A stretch of DNA of 64,000 nt from an uncultured Clostridia bacterium (GTDB lineage: Bacteria > Bacillota > Clostridia > Christensenellales > Aristaeellaceae). The DNA lies in assembly GCA_934630705.1 (NCBI GenBank), contig CAKTWP010000001.1:186001-250000 (forward strand), written 5' to 3'. The translations under genes were made by a program, and so were the position numbers. Shown here in pieces: positions 46,043 to 53,375 of the stretch. The first letter of the stretch is position 1; each line of letters begins with the position of its first letter. The notes under the pieces are model-generated. The model made no database searches, had not been told where the DNA came from, and saw only the letters and a program-made list of their open reading frames with translations.

Positions 46043-47584
46043 ATGATCGTATCTCCCAAACTGTTTGGGTATAACCTGGAATGTACCAGGCACGTTGGCT
46101 ACGGCGGACTGTATGCCGAAATGCTCCAGAATGGCAAATTCCATGCCGGTACTCAGGCTTTCTATCCCGTCTCCTTTGACGGGATGGAAGGCTGGGGACA
46201 GTACACGGAAAGGCTGCAGGTAACTGCCGGCCAGACCTATGACTTGACGGCAATCGGCGGCGAAATAGTGCATATTCGCCTGATGACCGAATTTGGCACA
46301 GAATTGTTTTCCTGCCAGAGTTCTCATGCGCAGTTCACCAGTCGTTTTACGCTGCAGAACATTCGTTTTGAAGCGGTCAGTTCTGACAATCTTCGCTATG
46401 TTTCCATGCGCCCGGCAGATGCTTTCCACGGCTGCCGGCGTGATGTGCTGGATGCACTCAAAGCACTTCGCCCCGGTTTTTTGCGCGTGCCAGGCGGCTG
46501 TTTTGCAGAGCGCTATATATGGAAGGATGGCTTGCTTCCGATAGAGGATCGCCCTGTCATCACCGACGGAGGAAACCATCTCCTTTTCAGCAGTAGCTTC
46601 GGGCAGGATACGCACGAGCTGAACATCGATGACTACGCTGCAATCTGCCGCTATGTGGGTGCTGAAATGGCCTTTACAGTTCGCCTCTCTGATAATGATC
46701 CGCAGGATGCCGCTGATCTGGTGGAGTATTGCAACGGCGATTCATCCACCCCTTATGGTGCACTGCGAGCTGCGCGTGGCTATCCGGAACCCTACAACGT
46801 GAAAACATGGTATATCGGCAATGAGCTGGCCTACCTGAGCACAAGTGCCCTGAGCGATGCTATCCACGCCTGCACAGTGAATGATCAGTTTGTGGAAGCC
46901 ATGCGCAAGGTGGATCCCTCCATCCGAACGGTCGTTTCCACCGGCAATTTTCCTGATTGGGATACGGCCTTCGTAAAGGCTGCCAGGCAGATTGATCTGT
47001 GTTCGCACCATTATTATCTGCTTGATACACATCCGGAAGCGGATCTGGTTCTTGCGCTTCGTGCCGCCAACGAAACCACGCTGCCCCGTCTGGAGCACGC
47101 CAGCAGCTGTATCGGCCATAAGCGAATGTGCTTTGATGAATGGAATCTTCGATGGGGGGCTTGGGGTAGTGCAGTATCGGCCTTGTATGCAGCTGGCGTG
47201 ACCATCATGGTTCTGCGAAATGCTGAACGGCTGAATATCGACTGTGCATCCTATTTTGCACCTGTCAACGAAGGCGCTATCCGCGTCTATCCCGATATGG
47301 TGCGTTTGGCGCCGGACGGACAAATTCTGAAGCGCATGGCACTCCATGCCAATGGAACGCTTTGTGACACGGCGGATGAATGCAGTGTGGAAACGAAGCA
47401 TGACGGCTGGCGCTATCATTCTGTCTATAACCCCTCTGCTGATAACGAAAAGTCCATCCTCCCCATGAAGGGTGAATATGAACTGCTGATTCCCCTCGGC
47501 GATCAGCTGCACATCACCAGTGGTGAAGGAGTGCTGGACAAACTGCCTCCGGCTGCGGTGGCATTTATTCGCATCAAAGCTTGA
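46043..47584 (+). CDS. GH51-like alpha-L-arabinofuranosidase
   Basis: 513-aa intracellular clan GH-A enzyme. The N-terminus SPKLFGYNLECTRHVGYGGL is GH51-like, LRVPGGCFAERYIWKDG resembles the FPGGN region, acid/base E261 is in TWYIGNELAY, and nucleophile E366 is in RMCFDEWNLRWG. ATG 46043 follows AAAGGA; the upstream TTG at 46037 is less likely. A divergent GH51, different from the broken copy at 35252. It probably trims arabinofuranosyl side groups. Confidence 0.85.
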   Translation: MIVSPKLFGYNLECTRHVGYGGLYAEMLQNGKFHAGTQAFYPVSFDGMEGWGQYTERLQVTAGQTYDLTAIGGEIVHIRLMTEFGTELFSCQSSHAQFTSRFTLQNIRFEAVSSDNLRYVSMRPADAFHGCRRDVLDALKALRPGFLRVPGGCFAERYIWKDGLLPIEDRPVITDGGNHLLFSSSFGQDTHELNIDDYAAICRYVGAEMAFTVRLSDNDPQDAADLVEYCNGDSSTPYGALRAARGYPEPYNVKTWYIGNELAYLSTSALSDAIHACTVNDQFVEAMRKVDPSIRTVVSTGNFPDWDTAFVKAARQIDLCSHHYYLLDTHPEADLVLALRAANETTLPRLEHASSCIGHKRMCFDEWNLRWGAWGSAVSALYAAGVTIMVLRNAERLNIDCASYFAPVNEGAIRVYPDMVRLAPDGQILKRMALHANGTLCDTADECSVETKHDGWRYHSVYNPSADNEKSILPMKGEYELLIPLGDQLHITSGEGVLDKLPPAAVAFIRIKA

Positions 47585-47598
47585 AAGGAGAAAACAGC

Positions 47599-48870
47599 AT
47601 GTTCCAAAAACTGATCGCAAACGGACATTTTTTGTACCATGATGATGGAAAACCCTTCTTCTATCTGGCTGATACCGCATGGGAAATGATCCACAGGCTG
47701 AATCTGGAAGAAACCAAAATCTTTCTGGCCGACCGTGCCTCGAAAGGCTTTACAGCCATTCAGACCGTGCTTATAAGCGAGCTGAACGGTTTAACCGAGC
47801 CAAATGCCAACGGCGATCTGCCCTTTAAAAACGGCAAACCTGTAGAAGCCTATTTCCGTCATGTGGATGCGGTGCTGGACGAAGCTGAAAAGTTGGGCCT
47901 GTTCTTCGCATTACTGCCCTGCTGGGGCTGCTACTGGCAGGAAGAAAACCCCAACCGCATCCTGATGCCTGAAAATGCTGCTGATTACGGCCGGTTCCTT
48001 GGAAAGCGTTATCATGACCGAAACATCATCTGGGTGCTGGGCGGCGACCGCATTCCGCAGGCAGAGAGCGATTACGCCACCATCCGCGCGTTGGCCAAAG
48101 GGATCCGTGAAGGCGATAAAGGCCGTCATCTGATGACTTTCCACCCCATCGGGCCCGCCGACAGCTCTGAGTTCCTGCATAACGAAGAATGGCTGGATTT
48201 TAATATGTGCCAGTCTTCTCATGCGGCACGTGACCATTTCAACGGTGCCTTTATTCGCCGTGACTGGAGCCTGCAGCCCGTCAAACCCGTTCTGGATGGC
48301 GAGCCTCGCTACGAACGCATCATTGTAGGCTTTTACAATCAGGGTGCCAATCCTGCCGATTGCTTTGATGATTTTGACACCCGTCAGGCAGCCTATTTTG
48401 CGGTATTCAGCGGCGCTTGCGGACATGCCTATGGTAACAACAATATCTGGCAGATGTACGATTCCAGCCGAAAGAGTGTGCTTGGTGCAAACATTCCATG
48501 GTATGAGGCCATTCATCATCCAGGTGCGCGGCAGGTGGGCTATCTGCGCAAACTGATGGAAGAAAACGATTTTACCCATCTGGAAGATGCCAGCGACAGG
48601 CTGTTTGATGCACCTGCTGTCGGCGGCGAACGTGTGTTGGCGCGTATTTCCAGCGATTATAAGCGGATGCTTGTATATTCTCCGTACGGAAAACGCTTTG
48701 GTGCTGATTGCACCTGGGCAAAAGGCTGTCCGCTCAAACAAAGCTGGTTTAACTGTGCTTACGGTGTAACTACCCATCTGCACACTTCTGCAACCGGTTC
48801 TTTGCAGACCTTTATCCCGCCAACAGAAGGCAGAGGCTGTGACTGGGTGCTGATTCTGGAAGCCGAATAA
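47599..48870 (+). CDS. DUF4038/GH140-like glycosidase
   Basis: 423-aa TIM-barrel protein of the DUF4038 family, which includes GH140 apiosidases acting on rhamnogalacturonan II. GKPFFYLADTAWEMIHRLNL starts the domain, and GLFFALLPCWGCYWQEENPN, IIWVLGGDRIPQ and VLDGEPRYER (candidate Glu) are family blocks. The C-terminal 90 or so residues form a collagen-binding-like beta domain. No signal peptide. AAGGAG precedes the ATG. The substrate is inferred only from the family. Confidence 0.8.
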   Translation: MFQKLIANGHFLYHDDGKPFFYLADTAWEMIHRLNLEETKIFLADRASKGFTAIQTVLISELNGLTEPNANGDLPFKNGKPVEAYFRHVDAVLDEAEKLGLFFALLPCWGCYWQEENPNRILMPENAADYGRFLGKRYHDRNIIWVLGGDRIPQAESDYATIRALAKGIREGDKGRHLMTFHPIGPADSSEFLHNEEWLDFNMCQSSHAARDHFNGAFIRRDWSLQPVKPVLDGEPRYERIIVGFYNQGANPADCFDDFDTRQAAYFAVFSGACGHAYGNNNIWQMYDSSRKSVLGANIPWYEAIHHPGARQVGYLRKLMEENDFTHLEDASDRLFDAPAVGGERVLARISSDYKRMLVYSPYGKRFGADCTWAKGCPLKQSWFNCAYGVTTHLHTSATGSLQTFIPPTEGRGCDWVLILEAE

Positions 48871-48917
48871 GCATCTTTTCCCTCATATGATTCATGCCGA
48901 AAGGAAGGGACAACTTG

Positions 48918-50099
48918 ATGAGTACTCCTGACAAGGCATTGCTTCTCGAACAGAAAGAGAGCATTCTGGATTGCATTTATCAGTATCATCTTCGCGACTG
49001 GAATGGCTCAGACGGCAAAATCTTTTTCATTTCCGATACCTATCCCGGCGTCTGGATGGAACACACGTTTGATTCCATTGTATGGGGCGCTTACGAACCC
49101 AGCCAGCACGAAATCTCCCGCAATCAGGTTCGTCTGTTTCTGAATTGGCAAAAACCGGACGGTCAGTTTCCCTGCTATGTATGGAAAAACGGAGTGGGTT
49201 ACGGCTGGACGCAGGAAGGTGTTTCTTTTGGTTCCCTTTGTCTGGAAGCCGTCCGTCTGAATCCGCAGGATACAAGTCTGCTGCAGGATTGCTACCGCGC
49301 CTGCAAATCGTGGGATGAATGGCTGTGCAAAACCCACATGACCCGCAAAACCGGCCTGATTGAAATGTTCTGCGGTTACGACACCGGTCATGACAACAGC
49401 TGCCGCGTAAATGATCTTTCTTATCCTGGCGAATTCTGCCCAGATGGCAATATCGTCCCCAAGGATGACACTTTGCTCCCCATTCTGGCTCCCGACATGA
49501 ACGCGATCTTCTACGGCAATCGTATAGCACTAGCCGAAATGGCTGAAAAGCTGAATTTGCCTCAGGAAGCCGCCCAATGGCGCACCAAGGCAGAGGATGT
49601 AAAGAAAAAACTGTTTGAATACTGCTATAACGAAGAAGATCAGTTCTTCTATGATGTGGACAAGCACGGAAGGCAGCGCAAAATCAAATCAGTTTCCGTT
49701 ACAAACATCTTTACAGAACATGTATTGGATCAGGACTTGGGTAATCAGATCTTTGAACGCTATTTACACAACCCAAAGGAGTTCTGGACGCCCTATCCGT
49801 TCCCCGGCGTATCCATTTCCGATCCGCAGTGGGTACAGAATCTGCCCGGAAACTCATGGAACTTCTACAGTCAGGGCTTGACCGTGCTGCGCTCATTGCG
49901 TTGGATGGAGCACTATGGCCGCAGCAAGGAAATGGAAGAGCTCATGGCCAAGTGGGTTATCGCATGGAGCCGCAGCAATACCATTCAGTTCGGCCAGGAA
50001 CTTCATCCAATGACCGGCGAACCATCCGTTTCTTCTGCCTGGTACTCTGCCTGCATGCTGTATTTCCTGTATTCCATCAAAAGGCTGTATGATGTGTAA
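48918..50099 (+). CDS. GH63-like (alpha/alpha)6-barrel glycosidase, paralogue 2
   Basis: 393-aa cytoplasmic paralogue of the gene at 43139, lacking its C-terminal extension. FCGYDTGHDNSCRVND (D159), NPKEFWTPYPFPGVSISDPQ and HPMTGEPSVSSAWYSACM (Glu near 366) align with it. ATG 48918 follows AAGGAAGGGA at seven bases; the alternative at 48894 has no ribosome site. Last gene of the sugar operon. Confidence 0.75.
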   Translation: MSTPDKALLLEQKESILDCIYQYHLRDWNGSDGKIFFISDTYPGVWMEHTFDSIVWGAYEPSQHEISRNQVRLFLNWQKPDGQFPCYVWKNGVGYGWTQEGVSFGSLCLEAVRLNPQDTSLLQDCYRACKSWDEWLCKTHMTRKTGLIEMFCGYDTGHDNSCRVNDLSYPGEFCPDGNIVPKDDTLLPILAPDMNAIFYGNRIALAEMAEKLNLPQEAAQWRTKAEDVKKKLFEYCYNEEDQFFYDVDKHGRQRKIKSVSVTNIFTEHVLDQDLGNQIFERYLHNPKEFWTPYPFPGVSISDPQWVQNLPGNSWNFYSQGLTVLRSLRWMEHYGRSKEMEELMAKWVIAWSRSNTIQFGQELHPMTGEPSVSSAWYSACMLYFLYSIKRLYDV

Positions 50100-50125
50100 G
50101 CTATCCGCTGCCTGCAGCTGAAGAA

Positions 50126-50156
50126 AAGTCCGGCGTGCTTTATGGGCACCGGACTT
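50126..50156 (+). terminator. Putative terminator of the glycosidase operon
   Basis: AAGTCCGG...TGC and GCA...CCGGACTT arms about 30 bases after the last glycosidase stop; followed by only a weak T-run. Confidence 0.5.
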
Positions 50157-50283
50157 TGGGCCAAAAACGCTAGGCAACCGCTGAACAAAGCCCCAAAAAG
50201 CGGAAAAATGAAGCCAAACAGAGAAAAAAGTGCAAAGCGGCACGCCCACTCGGCCTCAATTGGCGCAGAAGCGCCATTTTGTG

Positions 50284-50395
50284 CGCATTAAGCGCCCGCG
50301 CAGAAACCTGACTGCGCCAGCATGTACAGATTGGTGCAGGTGAACAGGGTATATGCGTGGGCTTTGTTTTTCAAAATGCCTCGGTAGATAATGTA
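50284..50395 (-). mobile_element. Transposase 3'-end remnant
   Basis: The minus strand reads NLLYIIYRGILKNKAHAYTL, then FTCTNLYMLAQSGFCAGA and a stop. The YRG..KN...A...LF..NLYM pattern resembles the C-termini of DDE transposases. The upstream part is missing, so this is an insertion-sequence relic. Confidence 0.4.
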
Positions 50396-50510
50396 CAATA
50401 AGTTGCAGGCTCTGGTAGAATGAAGTTACCACACAAACATTCGAAAGGAGACCGCAAACTATGTCTTCTTTTATGCGGTTTCCAATTTGCGCAACTTATT
50501 GTACATTATC
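50387..50510. mobile_element. 124-bp element with 20-bp perfect terminal inverted repeats
   Basis: GATAATGTACAATAAGTTGC (50387-50406) is repeated inverted at 50491-50510. Between them lie a GAAAGGAG ribosome site and an ATG (50461) running directly into the right repeat. It looks like a transposon whose interior was deleted (MITE-like). No convincing target-site duplication is seen. The rest of 50157-50660 holds no intact gene. Confidence 0.6.
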
Positions 50511-50659
50511 AAATCTTGACGGGACCATATAGCCCATATTCTGACGGTTTATCAGTCTATAAATGCAAAAAGAAGTCCTCTTGCTTTGTGTCAAAACATG
50601 AGGACTTAGTTGGCAACCTTGACAGTAATTGATACAATCGCACGGAACTCTTACGCTAT

Positions 50660-50706
50660 TCTACCCCCGGGGTAAATAGGGGGTAGAGTTTTTACCCCGG
50701 GGTAAA
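50660..50706. repeat. Nested ACCCC/GGGGT palindromes after the ABC exporter gene
   Basis: CTACCCCC and GGGGGTAG flank GGGGTAAATA; an adjacent 16-bp palindrome TTTACCCCGGGGTAAA follows. Related GGGGTAA/TTACCCC arms lie at 52757-52843, beyond the other end of the exporter unit. Could act as its terminator. Confidence 0.5.
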
Positions 50707-50712
50707 GTGTTC

Positions 50713-52473
50713 TTATTCTGTATAGTACTGTGCTTGCATCTCAAACAATTCTGCATATTGTGCCTGCTTTGCCAACAGCTTATCATGGGTTCCGTACTCA
50801 ATTAAGTTCCCATGCTGCAGTACAGCAATTTGGTCACAGAACCTGCAAACTGACAACCTGTGAGAGATATACACAGCTGTTTTTTCACCGATGAGAGAAT
50901 CAAAACCACGATATAGTTTATATTCCGCTTTTGGATCCATGGCTGCTGTCGGTTCGTCCAAAACGATCGTAGGGGCGTTTTTGGCAAGAGCACGTGCAAG
51001 TACGATTTTCTGTGCCTCGCCGCCGGAAGGCTCAAATCCTTCCTCATCAAATCTTCGTCCAACAGTTGTATCTTTTCCTTGAGGTAAGGTTGTTACCTTT
51101 GAGCGCAATCCCACCTGTTCGATGATTTCATCCAGTTTATCATCCGTCATTGTTTTTCCAAGAAGGATATTATCACGGATCGAACAATCAAATAGCTGAA
51201 AATCCTGAAAAACGGCAGCGAACTGAGCCAGGTATTGATCGTAATCGTATTTCTGAATGTCGACACCGTCCATCAAAATAATACCTTCAGTGGGTGCATA
51301 CAGACGGCACAGCAATTTAATCAGTGTCGTTTTTCCTGAACCATTTTCACCAACAAGTGCAAGGCGTTGACCGGGCTCAATGACCATATCAATGTGCCGT
51401 AGTGCCCAGTTTTCTGCGCCGGGATAGCGAAAACCCACATCGCAGAATTCAATACGATGCTCTTTGCGATGGATCGCTCTTTTTTCTCCTGCACGCAGCA
51501 GTTGTGGAATGTGGAGGTATTCATCCAGTTGAGCATAATAGAAATCATAAGCACGAATCTCTGTCAGACGATCCATTATGCTGCGCATAGATTCCGAGAA
51601 AGAGGTTACAGCGCTGATGCACATCGTGAAAGAGCCGATACCCAAGCTTCCCGAAAGCACTTTCCAAATCAGTACGCCGTATGAAGCGCTTTGCTGGAGG
51701 AAGGTCAAGCCCGCACGTTTCACACCGGAAGCAATATAGCAATTATTCTGTTGTGTAATATTCGCGTTGGCTTTTACAACCACCTGCTTCTCCCGACTCA
51801 GCAGCCATTGCGTCATACCATTCATGCGGATTTCTTTGCCGTATTGCGCTTGCTCAAACAATTCGGCATAGTAGGTCCAGCGGCGGCTGTGTTTCACAAC
51901 TTCCATAGACAATGACATGGCTTTTTTCACAGCCTTACTTTCAATCAGAGAGGCAGCAACTGCCAATCCGGCAAACAGCAGGATAAACCAGAATTCCATT
52001 GTGCTGAGAATAGCAATCAAACCAACAATTGTAATAACCTGACCGAGAATGTTTGCACCGCAATCCAACAGGTAACCAAAGCCATGATAATCACAAGTCA
52101 AAAACTTTTTGGCTTTTTCCTGCATATCACGAAAATCCGGGTTTTCCAGATTGCCATAATCCGCCAGCGCGAGTCTTTCGTGCAATTCGAATCCAAAGGC
52201 TGCATCTACACGACAGCGATGTGTAAAGCGATCCTTCGACAAAAAGGATGTTAGTCCGCTTGATATGCAAATCCATCCGGCAAACACAAGCACATACAGA
52301 ATCAGATATTGAAATCGCTGCTGCCCTGTCAGTTCATCAATAACCATCTTGGGAAGTAAAGCAGAAGCAATCGGCGTGATCGCGGTAACAATTTGCAGGA
52401 GAAAAAGCCAGATGATATATTTCTTGTCGTATTTCCACCCTTGTTTCAGAAAAAAAGAAAAACCCTTCAACAT
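50713..52473 (-). CDS. ABC exporter, fused membrane and ATPase domains
   Basis: 586-aa half-transporter: membrane domain residues 1-320 with about six segments, then ATPase with GENGSGKTTLIKLLCRLYAP, QFAAVFQDFQLFDCSIRDNI, signature PSGGEAQKIVLARAL (Pro for Leu), TIVLDEPTAAMDPKAE and YISHRLS. There is no N-terminal peptidase domain. ATG 52473 has GGAGGAAACATTT ahead. The gene is visibly AT-rich compared with all neighbours, which suggests horizontal transfer. It follows an 11-codon ORF and a consensus promoter, so peptide export is a reasonable guess; drug or lipid export is equally possible. Confidence 0.9.
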   Translation of the reverse strand: MLKGFSFFLKQGWKYDKKYIIWLFLLQIVTAITPIASALLPKMVIDELTGQQRFQYLILYVLVFAGWICISSGLTSFLSKDRFTHRCRVDAAFGFELHERLALADYGNLENPDFRDMQEKAKKFLTCDYHGFGYLLDCGANILGQVITIVGLIAILSTMEFWFILLFAGLAVAASLIESKAVKKAMSLSMEVVKHSRRWTYYAELFEQAQYGKEIRMNGMTQWLLSREKQVVVKANANITQQNNCYIASGVKRAGLTFLQQSASYGVLIWKVLSGSLGIGSFTMCISAVTSFSESMRSIMDRLTEIRAYDFYYAQLDEYLHIPQLLRAGEKRAIHRKEHRIEFCDVGFRYPGAENWALRHIDMVIEPGQRLALVGENGSGKTTLIKLLCRLYAPTEGIILMDGVDIQKYDYDQYLAQFAAVFQDFQLFDCSIRDNILLGKTMTDDKLDEIIEQVGLRSKVTTLPQGKDTTVGRRFDEEGFEPSGGEAQKIVLARALAKNAPTIVLDEPTAAMDPKAEYKLYRGFDSLIGEKTAVYISHRLSVCRFCDQIAVLQHGNLIEYGTHDKLLAKQAQYAELFEMQAQYYTE

Positions 52474-52566
52474 AAATGTTTCCTCCTTGAATTTCATCAG
52501 CTTCAAAAGGGCACAAAAATACCGCAGTAAGCTGAATGCCTTCAAAAAGGCAACATTAACATAAGC

Positions 52567-52583
52567 TCAGATGTTCCATCTGA
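52567..52583 (-). other. Small stem-loop in the exporter leader
   Basis: TCAGATG (52567-52573) and CATCTGA (52577-52583) around a three-base loop, between the 11-codon ORF and the exporter ATG; no T-run follows. Confidence 0.4.
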
Positions 52584-52609
52584 ACATTTATGCTTCAACT
52601 TCCTGCGGC

Positions 52610-52645
52610 TTAGCCGATGATAAAGGGCTTGTACATGCTTTTCAT
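52610..52645 (-). CDS. Candidate 11-residue peptide MKSMYKPFIIG
   Basis: Between promoter and exporter, the minus strand reads ATG (52643-52645) through TAA (52610-52612), encoding MKSMYKPFIIG. GAGGAGG (52653-52659) lies seven bases before the ATG, a near-ideal ribosome site that serves nothing else, since the exporter has its own 137 bases downstream. A consensus promoter is 25 bases upstream. Such minimal genes can encode pheromones or heptapeptide-type microcin precursors, or act as leader peptides. No family is recognised; a regulatory leader is the main alternative. Confidence 0.5.
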   Translation of the reverse strand: MKSMYKPFIIG

Positions 52646-52671
52646 ATCAAAGCCTCCTCTCTTTTATATTA

Positions 52672-52700
52672 ATTATAGTATATACGGAGGATATTGTCAA
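52672..52700 (-). promoter_or_regulatory. Consensus promoter of the peptide/exporter unit
   Basis: Minus strand TTGACA (52695-52700), exactly 17 bases, TATAAT (52672-52677): perfect sigma-A consensus. Confidence 0.8.
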
Positions 52701-52756
52701 TAAAGCAAATGATGCTTTCGTGTTCTATTGTGTTCTTGTGTGTAACTGTATCGGTC

Positions 52757-52843
52757 ATGGGGTAAAACGGACATCTTGTTTTTGAGGTTCTGATCGTAAA
52801 AAAGAGCAGAAAACCTCATCGTCAGGGGAGAAAATTACCCCAT
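52757..52843. repeat. Nested inverted repeat between tRNA-Ser and exporter promoter
   Basis: Outer arms ATGGGGTAA (52757-52765) and TTACCCCAT (52835-52843); inner arms TGAGGTT (52783-52789) and AACCTCA (52812-52818). Could fold as one long cruciform or RNA hairpin. Confidence 0.55.
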
Positions 52844-52856
52844 CCCTGAAATAGCA

Positions 52857-52898
52857 AAAAGCTCAAAAGTCCTGCGATTACAAGGTTTCTGAGCTTTT
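52857..52898. terminator. Terminator-like hairpin
   Basis: AAAAGCTCA (52857-52865) and TGAGCTTTT (52890-52898) with A- and T-rich flanks, readable in both directions. Confidence 0.5.
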
Positions 52899-52906
52899 GA
52901 AGTATA

Positions 52907-52948
52907 AAAAAATTCATCACCCAGTTTGTATCAAAAACTAGGTGATGA
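52907..52948 (-). terminator. Terminator of the tRNA-Ser transcript
   Basis: TCATCACC (52914-52921) pairs with GGTGATGA (52941-52948); on the minus strand it is followed by ATTTTTTTATA and starts three bases after the tRNA. Confidence 0.75.
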
Positions 52949-52950
52949 TG

Positions 52951-53042
52951 TGGCGGAGAAGCCGGGATTTGAACCCGGGCGGCGTTTATCACACCCTACT
53001 CCCTTAGCAGGGGAGCCCCTTCGGCCTCTTGGGTACTTCTCC
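52951..53042 (-). tRNA. tRNA-Ser(GCU)
   Basis: 92 nt with encoded CCA. The anticodon stem CTCCC/GGGAG holds the loop CTGCTAA (anticodon GCT); a long variable arm and GGTTCAAATCC T arm fit a serine tRNA reading AGC/AGU. It marks the right end of the lower-GC region. Confidence 0.93.
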
Positions 53043-53086
53043 AGATGAATAGAAACCACATATGCATGGATGATGCGCATGGAAAA

Positions 53087-53175
53087 TGGCGGAGAGAGAG
53101 GGATTCGAACCCCCGGTGCCTTTCAGCATCACTGGTTTTCAAGACCAGCGCCATCAACCCCTCGGCCATCCCTCC
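53087..53175 (-). tRNA. tRNA-Ser(UGA)
   Basis: 89 nt with encoded CCA. Anticodon stem CTGGT/ACCAG and loop CTTGAAA (anticodon TGA), long variable arm, GGTTCGAATCC T arm. Co-transcribed with the other serine tRNA 44 bases downstream. Confidence 0.94.
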
Positions 53176-53213
53176 GCGTATGCGACCGACAGCCTCATTG
53201 GAAGCGCTTTTTT

Positions 53214-53242
53214 AGTATACCAAATACGGAAACGCTTGTCAA
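53214..53242 (-). promoter_or_regulatory. Promoter of the tRNA-Ser pair
   Basis: Minus strand TTGACA (53237-53242), 17 bases, TATACT (53214-53219), about 40 bases before the tRNA. Confidence 0.75.
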
Positions 53243-53323
53243 TAGGTTTGCAAAAAAAGATGCCGTTATCCAATGGGCAAGGCTCTGAAACGGCTATTGT
53301 TGTGTTCCTGCCTCCTCAAGCCT

Positions 53324-53351
53324 CCCCGACGGGCGAGCATGCCCGCCGGGG
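53324..53351 (-). terminator. GC-rich hairpin after the heparinase-like gene
   Basis: CCCCGACGGGC and GCCCGCCGGGG arms, one mismatch, no T-run; possibly a terminator of the lyase gene. Confidence 0.4.
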
Positions 53352-53375
53352 AAACCTGGGAAAGAGATCCACAAA

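Noticed and set aside
52757..52843. Riboswitch upstream of the exporter
   Set aside because: It lies upstream of the promoter, so it is not in the exporter leader, and no known aptamer core is visible.
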